Assembly (NCBI RefSeq): GCF_035994185.1
Contig: NZ_CP108538.1
Span: 1,054,001-1,118,000 of the forward strand
Length of the DNA: 64,000 bases
Direction of reading: 5' to 3'
DNA from: Streptomyces sp. NBC_01217
Lineage (GTDB): Bacteria; Actinomycetota; Actinomycetes; Streptomycetales; Streptomycetaceae
The translations under genes were made by a program, and so were the position numbers. Under the pieces are notes generated by a model. The model had not been told where the DNA came from, made no database searches, and saw only the letters and a list, made by a program, of their open reading frames with translations. Positions 46,054-54,806 of this stretch are shown in pieces (positions within the stretch are counted from its first letter, which is position 1; the number at the start of each line of letters is the position of its first letter).

Positions 46054-46913
46054 CACGCGCCACCCTCGGGGTACCAGGTGAAGTAGGCCTCCATGGTGTG
46101 GTACAGATCCAGGGTATCGACGTAGTCGGCCCGTGCACCCTCGCCGGCGACGCCCATCATCAACATGAAGTCCATGAACCCGTGCGTGGCGTTGCCCGGC
46201 AGATGGAGGCTCTCGAGGGTGACCTCGCCCAAGCACTTCTCGATGTCGCCGCCCGCGATCCAGTCGACGGCCTTGCGGTCGAACTCCGGGTCCGGTCCGT
46301 GCTCACCGAACTGACGTGGCCCTCCGAGTTCCAGGGAGAGGTGCCCGGTACCGATCACCGCGACGCGCTTGTCCTCCGGCCAGGACTCGATCAACTGGCG
46401 AATGGCACGGCCAAGCTGAACGAACCGCCTGGGCTGCGGAAGCGGCGGCGCGAAGATGTTGGTGTAGATCGGCACGATCGGCAGGTCCGCCTCCGGCCGG
46501 AGGGTGATGATCGGGCACGTGATCGAGTGGTCGACACGGAGCTCATTGGAGAAAGCCAAGTCGAATCCGGCGTCGAGACCCCCGCGCAGCACATGTGCAG
46601 AGAGGTCCTCGTGACCCTTGAGAATCATCTTCGGGAGGCCGAACTCGCGTTCTTCGTTGTAGAAGTTCGCGTCGTAGCGCGGGGCCTTGCCCACCAGGAA
46701 CTGGGGCATGTTGTCCAGCCACAACTGATGGAAGTGGTCCGAGCCCACCATGACCAGCACGTCCGGGCGCGCTCGGGTGAGCGTCTCGCGGAAAGCGGTG
46801 ATCGCGCGCACCCATTCGTCGGCGAAGGGTGGTCGGTCCTCTCCGGTGGCCGTGCTGGCCCGGTAGTAGAACGGATGGTGGGTGGACGCGATCACCGCGA
46901 CCAGCTCAGCCAT
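46053..46913 (-). CDS. LigB-family class III extradiol ring-cleavage dioxygenase
   Basis: 286 residues. Metal-ligand region His12-His13 in STHHPFYYR, second His region VGSDHFHQLW (60-62), catalytic His in GTGHLSLELGG. Members cleave catechol-type rings next to the hydroxyls using Fe(II). Substrate may be protocatechuate, gallate or another dihydroxylated ring. ATG 46913 with GGAGG upstream; the start overlaps the preceding gene by eight bases. Confidence 0.88.
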   Translation of the reverse strand: MAELVAVIASTHHPFYYRASTATGEDRPPFADEWVRAITAFRETLTRARPDVLVMVGSDHFHQLWLDNMPQFLVGKAPRYDANFYNEEREFGLPKMILKGHEDLSAHVLRGGLDAGFDLAFSNELRVDHSITCPIITLRPEADLPIVPIYTNIFAPPLPQPRRFVQLGRAIRQLIESWPEDKRVAVIGTGHLSLELGGPRQFGEHGPDPEFDRKAVDWIAGGDIEKCLGEVTLESLHLPGNATHGFMDFMLMMGVAGEGARADYVDTLDLYHTMEAYFTWYPEGGA

Positions 46914-47730
46914 GGGATCCTCCATTGGTGTCTGGCTGGGGCGCGATGGACCGGTTGTTCAGGTCGACGGAGAGGAAGATGTCGTTCGCGACCGGATTGC
47001 ACATCTCCTCTGCGAGCTGGCCGATGAGTCCGGCGGTGCGCGCGAGCAACGCGAAACCACGCAGCAGCGGCAGCGGCAGCCGGAGGTCGGCGAGTGCGGC
47101 ACCGCACACGCCGGCGCCGTTGAGCGGCAGGGTCTTGCCCAGCACCTGAGGGTGCACGCGGCCGATGGCCGCGAACAGCGACAGATGCGGGCCGAAGAGA
47201 CCCTCTTCGGCGGCAATCCCCATCAGCCGGGGCGCACGCGGATCACCTTCCTTGTGGACGTGATGGCCAAGGCCCGGAACGAAGCGGCCGGCCGCGCGCT
47301 GCTCGCGCACCAGGCGCAGTGCCAGTTCGTCCCAGCCTGCGTCGTCGCCGGGCAGTGCCTCCTGGGCGGTGATCGTCTCGTGCAGGAACTTCCCGGTGTC
47401 CTCGGTGACGCCGAGGAAGCGGGAACCGCCACCCAGCAGGCCCGCGGCCAGGGCGCCCTGGACAGAGTCCGGCGCCGACAGGTAAGTCAGCCGCGTCACG
47501 ATGGCCGTGGGCGTGAAGCCGTGGTCGGCAAGGGCCGCCAGCACGGCTTCGAAGACCCGGGTCTCGCCCCGGCTGGGCCTCCGCTGCGTGGCCAGCCAGA
47601 AGGCCAGTTCACCGAAGCCGACCGAACCCATGATGTCCTCGGCCAGGTCGTGGCCGAGCAGGGTGATGCTCTTGAGGTCCGAGGCACCTAGCGCGGTGGG
47701 GTAGACGCGCGGCGCAGAGGAGTCAGTCAC
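46906..47730 (-). CDS. Citryl-CoA lyase-like protein (citrate synthase fold)
   Basis: 274 residues, shorter than citrate synthase. Contains the active-site-type segment VPGLGHHVHKEGDPRAPRLM (cf. G-x-GHR-V-Y-K-DPRA in citrate synthase) and a C-terminal AEEMCNPVANDIFLSVD. Family members cleave citryl-CoA to acetyl-CoA and oxaloacetate. It sits between a CoA transferase and a ring-cleavage dioxygenase, overlapping both neighbours by eight bases, so it should act on a CoA-activated hydroxy-polycarboxylate derived from ring cleavage. That substrate is an inference. Confidence 0.82.
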   Translation of the reverse strand: MTDSSAPRVYPTALGASDLKSITLLGHDLAEDIMGSVGFGELAFWLATQRRPSRGETRVFEAVLAALADHGFTPTAIVTRLTYLSAPDSVQGALAAGLLGGGSRFLGVTEDTGKFLHETITAQEALPGDDAGWDELALRLVREQRAAGRFVPGLGHHVHKEGDPRAPRLMGIAAEEGLFGPHLSLFAAIGRVHPQVLGKTLPLNGAGVCGAALADLRLPLPLLRGFALLARTAGLIGQLAEEMCNPVANDIFLSVDLNNRSIAPQPDTNGGSHG

Positions 47731-48913
47731 GGGTGACCCCCAGGTCCTTGGTCAGCCATGCGCGCACCTCGGCACCATGCTCGTCGAGTTCCGGGGGCGG
47801 CAGCTGGTACATCGCGGGAGTGGCCGAGTAGGTAATCGGGTGCCGTGTCGTCGGCACCGCGCGGTCGCCCTCGCCGACGGCGACGATCGGATCAAGCTCG
47901 AAGCGCTCGGCCATGGCGAAGCCGCCATCTATGGTGTTGATCGGACCGCTGGGCACGCCGGCCTCGACCAGCAACTCGAACCATTCGTTCGCGCCCCGCT
48001 TCGCCAGCTCCTTCACCAGCAGCGGCCGCAGCTCCTCACGGTTCGCTGTACGGTCGGCGTTGCGCGCGAAGCGCGGGTCGTCGGCGGCCTCGGGAATGTC
48101 GAGGACCTCGCAGAGCTTGCGGAACTGGCCGTCGTTGGCCGCGGTCACGATCAAGTCGTTGTCAGCGGTGGGGAACGGCTCGTACGGGAACACGCTCGGG
48201 TGCGCGTTGCCCATGCGGTACGGAACCACACCGCCGGCCACGTAGGCCGAGCTGTGGTTAACCAGTCCGGTCAGCGCCGACGAGAGCAGGTTGACCTCCA
48301 CGTGCTGGCCCTCGCCTGTCGCGTCGCGGTGCCGCAGCGCGGCGAGGATGCCGATCACGGCGTGATTGCCCGCCATGACGTCGAAGACCGAGATTCCGGC
48401 GCGGTACGGCGGCCCGTCGGGTTCGCCCGTGAGGCTCATGAGCCCGGACACGGCCTGCACCATCAGGTCGTAGCCCGGAACGTTGCGTCCGGGCCCGGCA
48501 CCGAAGCCGCTGATTGAGCAGTAGACCGCGGACGGATTCTCGGTGTGCACCGACGCGTAGTCCAGCCCGTACTTGACCAGGCCACCGGGACGGAAGTTCT
48601 CGATGACGACATCGGCCCGGTGGGCCAGTTCGCGCGCTATGGCTCCGTCGGCTTCGTCGCGAAGGTCGAGCGCGACGGATCGCTTCCCGCGGTTCACCCC
48701 GAGGTAGTACGTGGACACATCGTCGCGAACTGGAGGCATCCAGCTCCGCGTGTCGTCTCCGCGCGGTCCCTCCACCTTGATGACATCCGCGCCGAGGTCC
48801 GCCAGCAGCATCGTCGCGTAGGGCCCGGCAAGGATTCGGGAGAAGTCGGCCACCAGCAGCCCGGACAGCGGACCCGTGCGCCCCGGTCGCTGGGGCCCGA
48901 TGCTCTCTGACAT
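47723..48913 (-). CDS. CaiB/BaiF family (class III) CoA transferase
   Basis: 396 residues. N-terminal GLLVADFSRILAGPYATMLL, nucleotide-binding VIKVEGPRGDDTR, catalytic Asp149 in GYDLMVQAVSG, and the long interlocking C-terminal domain. Transfers CoA between carboxylic acids. First gene of the operon CoA transferase, lyase, ligB-like, ligA-like, with ATG 48913, GAAAGG upstream and a perfect IclR operator about 20 bp further. Confidence 0.92.
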   Translation of the reverse strand: MSESIGPQRPGRTGPLSGLLVADFSRILAGPYATMLLADLGADVIKVEGPRGDDTRSWMPPVRDDVSTYYLGVNRGKRSVALDLRDEADGAIARELAHRADVVIENFRPGGLVKYGLDYASVHTENPSAVYCSISGFGAGPGRNVPGYDLMVQAVSGLMSLTGEPDGPPYRAGISVFDVMAGNHAVIGILAALRHRDATGEGQHVEVNLLSSALTGLVNHSSAYVAGGVVPYRMGNAHPSVFPYEPFPTADNDLIVTAANDGQFRKLCEVLDIPEAADDPRFARNADRTANREELRPLLVKELAKRGANEWFELLVEAGVPSGPINTIDGGFAMAERFELDPIVAVGEGDRAVPTTRHPITYSATPAMYQLPPPELDEHGAEVRAWLTKDLGVTRD

Positions 48914-48932
48914 CCAGTGTCACCTTTCCTCT

Positions 48933-48994
48933 GACCGCTTAACGGACAAATGTCCGTAAGTGAACTGATGGGACTGGGCCAACCTTGCCGTCAA
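48933..48994 (-). promoter_or_regulatory. Promoter and IclR-type operator of the CoA-transferase/dioxygenase operon
   Basis: TTGACG (complement of 48989-48994) and the 25-bp operator at 48933-48957, given on the plus strand: GACCGC-TTA-ACGGAC-AAAT-GTCCGT. The N4 pair is a perfect 16-bp palindrome apart from its central AAAT. Orientation of the three half-sites is reversed relative to the gene compared with the other promoters. Confidence 0.7.
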
Positions 48995-49300
48995 GCACGA
49001 CGTCACTGACAGTCGGACGCTTGAACCAAGCCAGAACTCTCGCGGCCCGCATGCCTGGCCTCGCTGCGATCACTCCTCGTACGGAATGGCCCGCACGATG
49101 CGTACCGCAACCCATCTGCCGTATAGCGTACCCTTGTCCGTCAAGCGGCCAAGAAGCCAGGCATACATGGTGGCGCTCGTGCTTCGTGGCGGCGCCGACG
49201 CATGCGGACGCCGTCTTCACCCATACCGGCACGCGTGCGGACGACACGGATCAGGCAGCCGCGGCGCACACCGCCAGCGACTGCTACGGCACGACGGCGA
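48995..49300. other. Intergenic stretch without a supported gene
   Basis: About 300 bp upstream of the CoA-transferase promoter. It contains GTCCGT-CAA-GCGGCC near 49137, a weak match to the N3 pair of the IclR box. No coding sequence recognised. Confidence 0.4.
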
Positions 49301-49309
49301 GAGAACCGG

Positions 49310-49400
49310 GCAGGAACGCATCCAAGCCAAGATCGACGAACTGGAGGCCGCCCGGGACCGCCTCGACCAAGTCATCGCGGTCACGGACACGCACCCGTAG
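49310..49400 (+). pseudogene. MerR-family regulator C-terminal remnant
   Basis: The last residues RIQAKIDELEAARDRLDQVI match the coiled-coil end of MerR regulators; the DNA-binding half is missing. MerR genes often sit next to the oxidoreductase type whose pseudogene follows. Confidence 0.5.
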
Positions 49401-49514
49401 GTGCGCTCAGTCAGACCTCTCACCAGCGGTCCGGACATCCCGGACGCCTCGCTCCCCATGACCAGCGAGGGGCGCGAGCTGACGGTTCACCTGCCCTGAA
49501 GTCAGCTCCTTGCC

Positions 49515-50400
49515 ATGGCGCAGTCGCTCACGCGCCCGCGCGGACGATCATCTTCCCGGGGTTGTCTCCCCGTAGCGTTCCCCCACGAACGCCTACACCA
49601 TGTTCTCGAACCCCGCCACCACTGTCTCCTGCAGTACCAGCGCTCCGGACCGAATGTGCGGGACCGCGAAGCCGTCCAGGAGCGATTGCGCGTCATGGTA
49701 GTCGCGGACGCGGAGACTTCAAGGCGGAGGGACTTGCCTACCACGTCGATGACGTTGCGCAAGGCCATGGTGGAGAGGTGAGGGAGTTGTACTGGGCGAC
49801 CGCGCCGACTCAGGCACCCACGAGCCGTTTCACCTTCAGTGCTGACCCGCGCTGCCCACGATCCGGCCGGCTCGCGGTAGCCGCGCGAACTGTCCTGCCG
49901 CTGTCCCGACGCCGCCCGCCGCTGCGGGGATGAAGAGGCCCTCGCCTGGTTCAGCCGCAGCGTGCGGGGAAGCGCGGCGTAGGCCGTGAGGCTCGTTCCG
50001 CCCAGGACGGAGCGGTGCGAGGTGAGATGAACGCCGTCATAGCGCGGGAGCGGGCGGGTCTGCGATGCCTTCACCGGTGCATGGGTCCGCCAGCCCTCGC
50101 GGTACAGGACGAGGTCGCCGGGGGCGAGGGACGGGTCGGCGGAGGTCAGGGCGCGGCCGATCGTGCGGCCTTCCAGGGGCGCGTTCAGAGTCCAGAAAGC
50201 CCCGCCGCCCGAGGCCCGCCACGTCCATCAGCTCGCGCATATAGGGGTCGACGGAGAAGAGAAGGTTCTCGACGAGCGCCTGGCCGGACACCGGCGCCAA
50301 CAATGCCTCCTGCGTGAAGGCGAAGTCGAAGGGGGGCGCGGCGCCCACATAGTGTCCATCGCCCCTCGAAGCTTGCCATTCTCGTCAACAACGTCCCCCG
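49515..50400 (-). pseudogene. NADP-dependent MDR oxidoreductase (CurA-like), several frameshifts
   Basis: Recognisable pieces in different minus-strand frames, in the right order: DFAFTQEALLAPVSGQALVE with LLFSVDPYMRELMD, then LPRYDGVHLTSHRSVLGGTS with LTAYAALPRTLRL, then QSLLDGFAVPHIRSGALVLQ with GETTPGKMIVRAGA. At least three frame changes and one internal stop. An inactive copy of the zinc-free leukotriene-B4-dehydrogenase-like family. Confidence 0.75.
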
Positions 50401-50421
50401 GGGCGCCGGCTGTCTCCATCG

Positions 50422-50475
50422 GACGCCGTCGTTCACGACGGCGTCGGCCCGGGTGCGACAGCAGTCGCACCCGGG
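50422..50475. terminator. Tandem hairpins after the dehydrogenase gene
   Basis: Hairpin 1: GACGCCGTCGT (50422-50432) with ACGACGGCGTC (50435-50445). Hairpin 2: CCCGGGTGCGA (50448-50458) with TCGCACCCGGG (50465-50475). A similar pair follows the paralogous gene at 60.5 kb. Confidence 0.75.
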
Positions 50476-50519
50476 TCGGGGAACCGGGCCGCCGCTCACC
50501 GACGCGACGAACCGGGTTA

Positions 50520-51611
50520 TTACGGCACGATCACGGCCTTGAGCGGCTCACCGCGTCCGACGGCGTCGATGGCGTCCTGCGCCTGCTCGAGGGAGAAGCG
50601 GTGGGTGACCATCTCGGCGAGCGGGAACCGCTGGTGACACATCCGGGTGATCTGGATCGTGTTGTACATGTGCCGCGGCGTCGTGTACGCCGAGCCGATG
50701 ACGCTGATGTTGCGGTTGTTGAGGTAGCGCGGCTCGACCGGCGAGGTGCCCGGCGCGGACCACAGGCCGAGGATGACGTATGTACCGTTCGTGGCGACGA
50801 GCGGGAGACCCTCGGTGAACGCGGGGACCCTGCCGGCGGCCTCGATGATGACGTCCGCGCCGCGGCCGTCCGTGATCTCCATGACCGCGGCGGCCCGCTC
50901 CTGCTCGGTCGTCTTCGTCACGTCGATGACGGTGGTGGCCCCGAGCTTCTCGGCCATCTCAAGCCGGTTGGCGGGTGCGCCGAGGACCGTGACGCTCCCC
51001 GCGCCGGCGAGGTGCGCCAGGAGCGTGGCTGCGAGGCCGACGGGGCCGGAGCCCTGCACGATGACGTTCTGCCCGTACTGGATGCCGCCCAGCCGGTCGA
51101 GGGCGTGCAGCGCGGTGGGCATGGCGCAACCGAAGGCGATGAGGGCCTCGGCCGGGACGTCCTGCGGGATCTTGAAGAATGTCATGCCGTCCGGCAGCCA
51201 GGCGTACTCCGTGTAGGTCCCCACCGGCGGCTTGTCCCCGTGCTGGTGCAGCTGGTACGTGACCAGGTTGGGGCACATGGACACGTCTTCCAGGACGGTG
51301 CAGTAGTAGCAGCGGTAGCACGGCAGCGCCGGCTGCCAGTAGACGAGGTCTCCCACCGCGACGGGCTCTCCGGCGTAGTCGGTGGTGACCTCGGAGCCGA
51401 GCTCCTCGATACGGCCGATGGCCTCGTGCCCGAGGACCATCGGGTTGGGCAGCGTGATGTCGCCGGACTGGAGGTGGTGGTCCGTGCCGCAGACGCCGGA
51501 CATCTCGACCGAGACGATGACGTCACGGCTGGATGCGGACGGGGTGGGGCGCTCCCAGATCTCCAGGGGGGAGCCGGGCTTGACCAGCACGGCGCGCTTG
51601 ACGTTGCGCAT
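50520..51611 (-). CDS. Zinc-dependent MDR alcohol dehydrogenase family protein, copy 1
   Basis: 363 residues. Catalytic zinc: Cys41 (GVCGTDHH) and His62-Glu63 (LGHEAIGRI). Structural zinc: Cys98, Cys101, Cys104, Cys113 (CYRCYYCTVLEDVSMC). NAD loop QGSGPVGLAATLLA. Substrate unknown; similar to threonine/sorbitol-type dehydrogenases. ATG 51611 with GAAGGAGA upstream. Third gene in the direction WrbA-like, SDR, dehydrogenase. Close paralogue at 60562-61653. Confidence 0.92.
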   Translation of the reverse strand: MRNVKRAVLVKPGSPLEIWERPTPSASSRDVIVSVEMSGVCGTDHHLQSGDITLPNPMVLGHEAIGRIEELGSEVTTDYAGEPVAVGDLVYWQPALPCYRCYYCTVLEDVSMCPNLVTYQLHQHGDKPPVGTYTEYAWLPDGMTFFKIPQDVPAEALIAFGCAMPTALHALDRLGGIQYGQNVIVQGSGPVGLAATLLAHLAGAGSVTVLGAPANRLEMAEKLGATTVIDVTKTTEQERAAAVMEITDGRGADVIIEAAGRVPAFTEGLPLVATNGTYVILGLWSAPGTSPVEPRYLNNRNISVIGSAYTTPRHMYNTIQITRMCHQRFPLAEMVTHRFSLEQAQDAIDAVGRGEPLKAVIVP

Positions 51612-51773
51612 GTTTGTGTCTCCTTCTGCTTCTTCTTTGGGTGATGGGGGTCCGGGTCGGCGGCGTCGACGGTGGGCCGGGCCAACCCGAGGTGAGATGC
51701 TTTCGCGTAGCCTCGGTCGGCCCCAGAGGGGCTAAACGGTGTTGAAGTCCCCCGGCGGCCCGTCGAGTGGTGA

Positions 51774-52523
51774 TCAGCGGGCGTAGCCGCCGTCGGCCAT
51801 GATGGTTTGGCCGGTGACGAAGGCGGCGTCGTCGCTGGTGAGGAAGGCGATGGTGCCGGTCAGGTCTTCGGGCAGTCCGTTGCGCTTGATGGCCTGGGCT
51901 TGTGCGGCGGCGTCGCGGGCTTCCTGGGGGTGGACTTCCCGGGAGCCGGGGGTGATGGTCAGGGTCGGGCCGACGGCGTTGACGGTGATGCCGAACGGGG
52001 CGAGGTCGTTGGCCAGACCGCGGCTGAAGCCGATGTTGCCCATCTTGCTTGCCATGTAGTGCGATATGCCGGGGACGTTCGTGACGATCGAGTTGGAGGT
52101 CAGGTTGACGATCCGGCCCCAGCCGCCGTTCTTCATAGTCGCCAGCACGGCCTTGACCATGAGGAACTGCGAGTCGAGGTTGACCGCGATGACGCGTCGC
52201 CAGGTGTCGTAGTCCAGCTCCTCGATGTCGCGGAACGGGAAGATGCCGGCGTTGTTGACCATAATGTCCGCCCGCCCGAACCGGTCGGTGACCTCCTTGC
52301 CCACGGCCGCGGTCTGCTCGGGGCTGGACACGTCGGCCGTGAGGCCGAGCGCCGTGAGGCCCTTGTCGGCGAGCAGGGCGACGGTTTCGTCGGGGCTGGT
52401 GAGGTCGACCGCGACGACGGTCGCGCCGCGTGTGCCGAGGTCGACCGCGATGGCCTGGCCGATGCCGCGTCCGGCGCCGGTGACGACGGCCACGCGGCCC
52501 GTGTGCGTCTGAGGAACTGACAT
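51774..52523 (-). CDS. SDR family oxidoreductase
   Basis: 249 residues. TGAGRGIGQAIA cofactor loop, VNNAGIFPF, catalytic Ser region NLTSNSIVTN, catalytic Tyr/Lys in SHYMASKMGN, C-terminal FVTGQTIMADGGYAR. Asp after strand 2 (AVDLTSPDE) favours NAD. ATG 52523 with AAGGAAG upstream. Between the WrbA-like gene and the zinc dehydrogenase on the same strand; the three probably form a redox operon. Confidence 0.92.
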   Translation of the reverse strand: MSVPQTHTGRVAVVTGAGRGIGQAIAVDLGTRGATVVAVDLTSPDETVALLADKGLTALGLTADVSSPEQTAAVGKEVTDRFGRADIMVNNAGIFPFRDIEELDYDTWRRVIAVNLDSQFLMVKAVLATMKNGGWGRIVNLTSNSIVTNVPGISHYMASKMGNIGFSRGLANDLAPFGITVNAVGPTLTITPGSREVHPQEARDAAAQAQAIKRNGLPEDLTGTIAFLTSDDAAFVTGQTIMADGGYAR

Positions 52524-52616
52524 GTCAAACACTTCCTTGTTTTGAACTGGTTCGGTCCCGTGGCTCGTTGAACGGTTTCCGAGACTGCTTGTTTTGAGCA
52601 CCCCCCCGGCGGCAGG

Positions 52617-53249
52617 TCAGGCCGCGCGGCCGGCCTTGAGGGTCCTGGTGACGTCGGCGATGCGCCTGCCCTGGAAGGCGCCGGCGGCGCGGGCGGTGCT
52701 GTCGACGGGGATCTCGCCGTTCAGGCCGGTCACGTGAGAGGTTCCGTAGGGGTTGCCGTCGGCGAACTTGACCGGGTCGGCGAAGCCCGGGGGCACCACG
52801 AATCCGCCGAAGTGGTAGATGGAGTTGTAGAGCGCCAGGAGGGTGGACTCCTGGCCGCCGCGCAGCTGCGCTGTGGAGGTGAAGGCGCTGTACACCTTGT
52901 CGGCGAGCAGGCCCTGGGCCCACAGGCCGCCGAGGGTGTCCAGGAACTGCTTGAGCTGGCTGGCGACGTTGCCGAAGCGGGTGGGCGTACCGAATATGAC
53001 GGCGTCGGCCCAGGTGATGTCGTCCGGCGTGGCCACCGGGATGTGCTCGGTCGCCGCGGCGTGGTCGGCCCACGGCTGGACGTTCGCGATCACTTCCTTC
53101 GGCGCCAGCTCGGCGACGCGCAGCAGACGTACGTCGGCCCCCGCCTCGGCCGCACCGGTGGCGATGGTCTCCGCCAGCTGGTGCACGTTGCCGGTGGAGG
53201 AGTAGTAGATGACGGCGACATTGGGTGTGTGAGGCAAGGTCTGATCCAT
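52617..53249 (-). CDS. wrbA: NAD(P)H:quinone oxidoreductase, WrbA-like flavodoxin-fold protein
   Basis: 210 residues. FMN-phosphate loop YYSSTGNVHQLAETIA near the N-terminus, FGTPTRFGNVASQLKQFLD, and GGQESTLLALYNSIYHFGG, the WrbA signature in which FMN and quinone bind. Two-electron reduction of quinones limits semiquinone stress, which would fit aromatic catabolism nearby. ATG 53249. First gene of the oxidoreductase set. Confidence 0.9.
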   Translation of the reverse strand: MDQTLPHTPNVAVIYYSSTGNVHQLAETIATGAAEAGADVRLLRVAELAPKEVIANVQPWADHAAATEHIPVATPDDITWADAVIFGTPTRFGNVASQLKQFLDTLGGLWAQGLLADKVYSAFTSTAQLRGGQESTLLALYNSIYHFGGFVVPPGFADPVKFADGNPYGTSHVTGLNGEIPVDSTARAAGAFQGRRIADVTRTLKAGRAA

Positions 53250-53317
53250 TTCGGTGCGAAACGCCAGAGCCCGGAAGCTTCGGCGGATGAAGGAGCGAGG
53301 AGCCGAAGTCGCTCCTG

Positions 53318-53355
53318 CCCTGCATGCCGGGGGACACTGAGGCCGGCATGCAGGG
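53318..53355. repeat. 11-bp inverted repeat upstream of the WrbA-like gene
   Basis: CCCTGCATGCC (53318-53328) and its exact complement (53345-53355). It could be an operator or hairpin in the 5' region. Nothing else is recognised in 53250-53639. Confidence 0.5.
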
Positions 53356-53639
53356 GGACACGACACGGCCGCCGCATGGTCTGGAGGCTGCTGCCTCCAC
53401 CCCATGGAACTGCGTGCACAAGCAATAAGACGCCAAGTCCGGCGCCTTCACATCGGGAGAAAGACCTGCTCCCCCAGACGTAGGTCCTGATCACCATTGC
53501 TGCGCGCGGAGGGGAAAAGGCGCCACTGCGTTTCGTCGTAGAAATCCGATCGGACCGCGGTCTGGCAAGGTACGGCTGGAGGTAGCTCGCGGCCGCTTTG
53601 GGCAGGGACTGCCCTGGCTGATATCGGCAGCTGCGGTCC

Positions 53640-53965
53640 GAGCTAGGCCTGTTCGCGCCGGTCGCCTCGGACCCGACCGTCTCCGGCCTTATCGACCAGC
53701 TCGTCGGCGACGGCAGGCGTGCCCCTGCGGCCCTTCGCTCGGCCCGCGCCAGAGTCCGGATACTTGTCTGGCGATTGGCCGGGGATCAGGCGCCGGATGT
53801 GGGCGGCTCGGTGATCGTGGACCTGGCCGGGGGCTGGTGATCGCGCACCCCGACAAGCAGGACGCCGCGGCGACCTGGAAGAACACCGTCGGCCACCATC
53901 CACTGATGGGGTTCGTCGAGCACAGAGCGGGTGGGAACGGGGAGCTCTCCCACAAGAGCAGGCAG
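53640..53965 (+). pseudogene. IS1380-family transposase fragment
   Basis: Reads LFAPVASDPTVSGLIDQLVG and PDVGGSVIVDLAG, then after a frameshift LVIAHPDKQDAAATWKNTVG with HHPLMGFVEHRAGGNGEL. Same family as the transposase at 36454 but a different sequence. Both ends missing; sequence to 54118 is not recognised. Confidence 0.8.
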
Positions 53966-54239
53966 TCATGACCTCCGAAGCCGCCCCCCACCTCTCCGAG
54001 TCCGCTCCCGCCAGTGCCTTTCACCCCGGAGGCCTGGTCTTATGGCCGGCCGCACGGTCTCGCGCCCGGCTCCGCGACGAGCAGAGCGTCGCCCAGGCAA
54101 TCACTTTGACCGTCACCTAAGTGCGTTGTGGCAAAGGGAGTCCCTGTTCGATGAGCAGGGGCTTCTTCGTGTGCGGGGTGTGATCGTGGAGGGGTAGGGG
54201 CAGGCAGCGGACGGCTTGTTGTTGATCGAGGAGGTTGTG

Positions 54240-54806
54240 ATGCCGTCGGTGCTGGGGTTGATGGAGCGGCGTGAGGCGCGGGCGAGGCAGGAGCTGGAGT
54301 CCTGGACGGAGGTCCTCGAGCAGGCTCAGGCGGAGGTGGATGCCGCGCGGGAGCGGGTCGAGCGGGCCCGGGTGGGGCGTGAGGAGCTGGTGTCGGTGCT
54401 GGCCGAGGAGAGCGCGGTGAATACGCCGGTTTCTGTGCTGTCTGGTGGTGAGGTGGCTGCCACTGGGGGACCGAACGGTTCAGGCCCGGTGCATGGTGGG
54501 CGGCCGCCGGTGTGGCGGCCGGGCATCGGTGAGGAGGTGCTCAGCGGCGTGTATCGGGAGGTGTTCGCCGCGGTGGTGGCCGCTTCGGGGCCGGTGAACG
54601 GGGTGGAGCTGACCCGGGCGGTGGGCCGGGAGGCGGAGATCAAGAACGAGGTGGAGAAGATCCGTCACCGTGCCTATGCGCTGGAGAAGCGGGGCTGGCT
54701 GCTGCGGGCGGAGGACGGGCGGTTCACGCCGGCGCCGGGAGCAGTCGCTCGGGACGCTTCTCCGGCCAGCGCGGAGCGTCTGCGGCCAGGCGCCTCGACA
54801 GCCTGA
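54240..54806 (+). CDS. IS passenger protein: coiled coil plus winged-helix-like domain
   Basis: 188 residues, GTG/ATG start at 54240 behind GAGGAGG. Residues about 8-60 are a heptad-rich charged helix (EARARQELESWTEVLEQAQA and on), a Gly/Pro linker follows, and 100-165 looks like a winged helix (EVFAAVVAASGPVNGVELTR, then HRAYALEKRGWLLRAEDGRF). Coiled coil plus DNA-binding-like domain suggests a regulator or transposition accessory factor. Its 3' end overlaps the transposase 3' end by 83 bases on the opposite strand. No named family recognised. Confidence 0.7.
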   Translation: MPSVLGLMERREARARQELESWTEVLEQAQAEVDAARERVERARVGREELVSVLAEESAVNTPVSVLSGGEVAATGGPNGSGPVHGGRPPVWRPGIGEEVLSGVYREVFAAVVAASGPVNGVELTRAVGREAEIKNEVEKIRHRAYALEKRGWLLRAEDGRFTPAPGAVARDASPASAERLRPGASTA

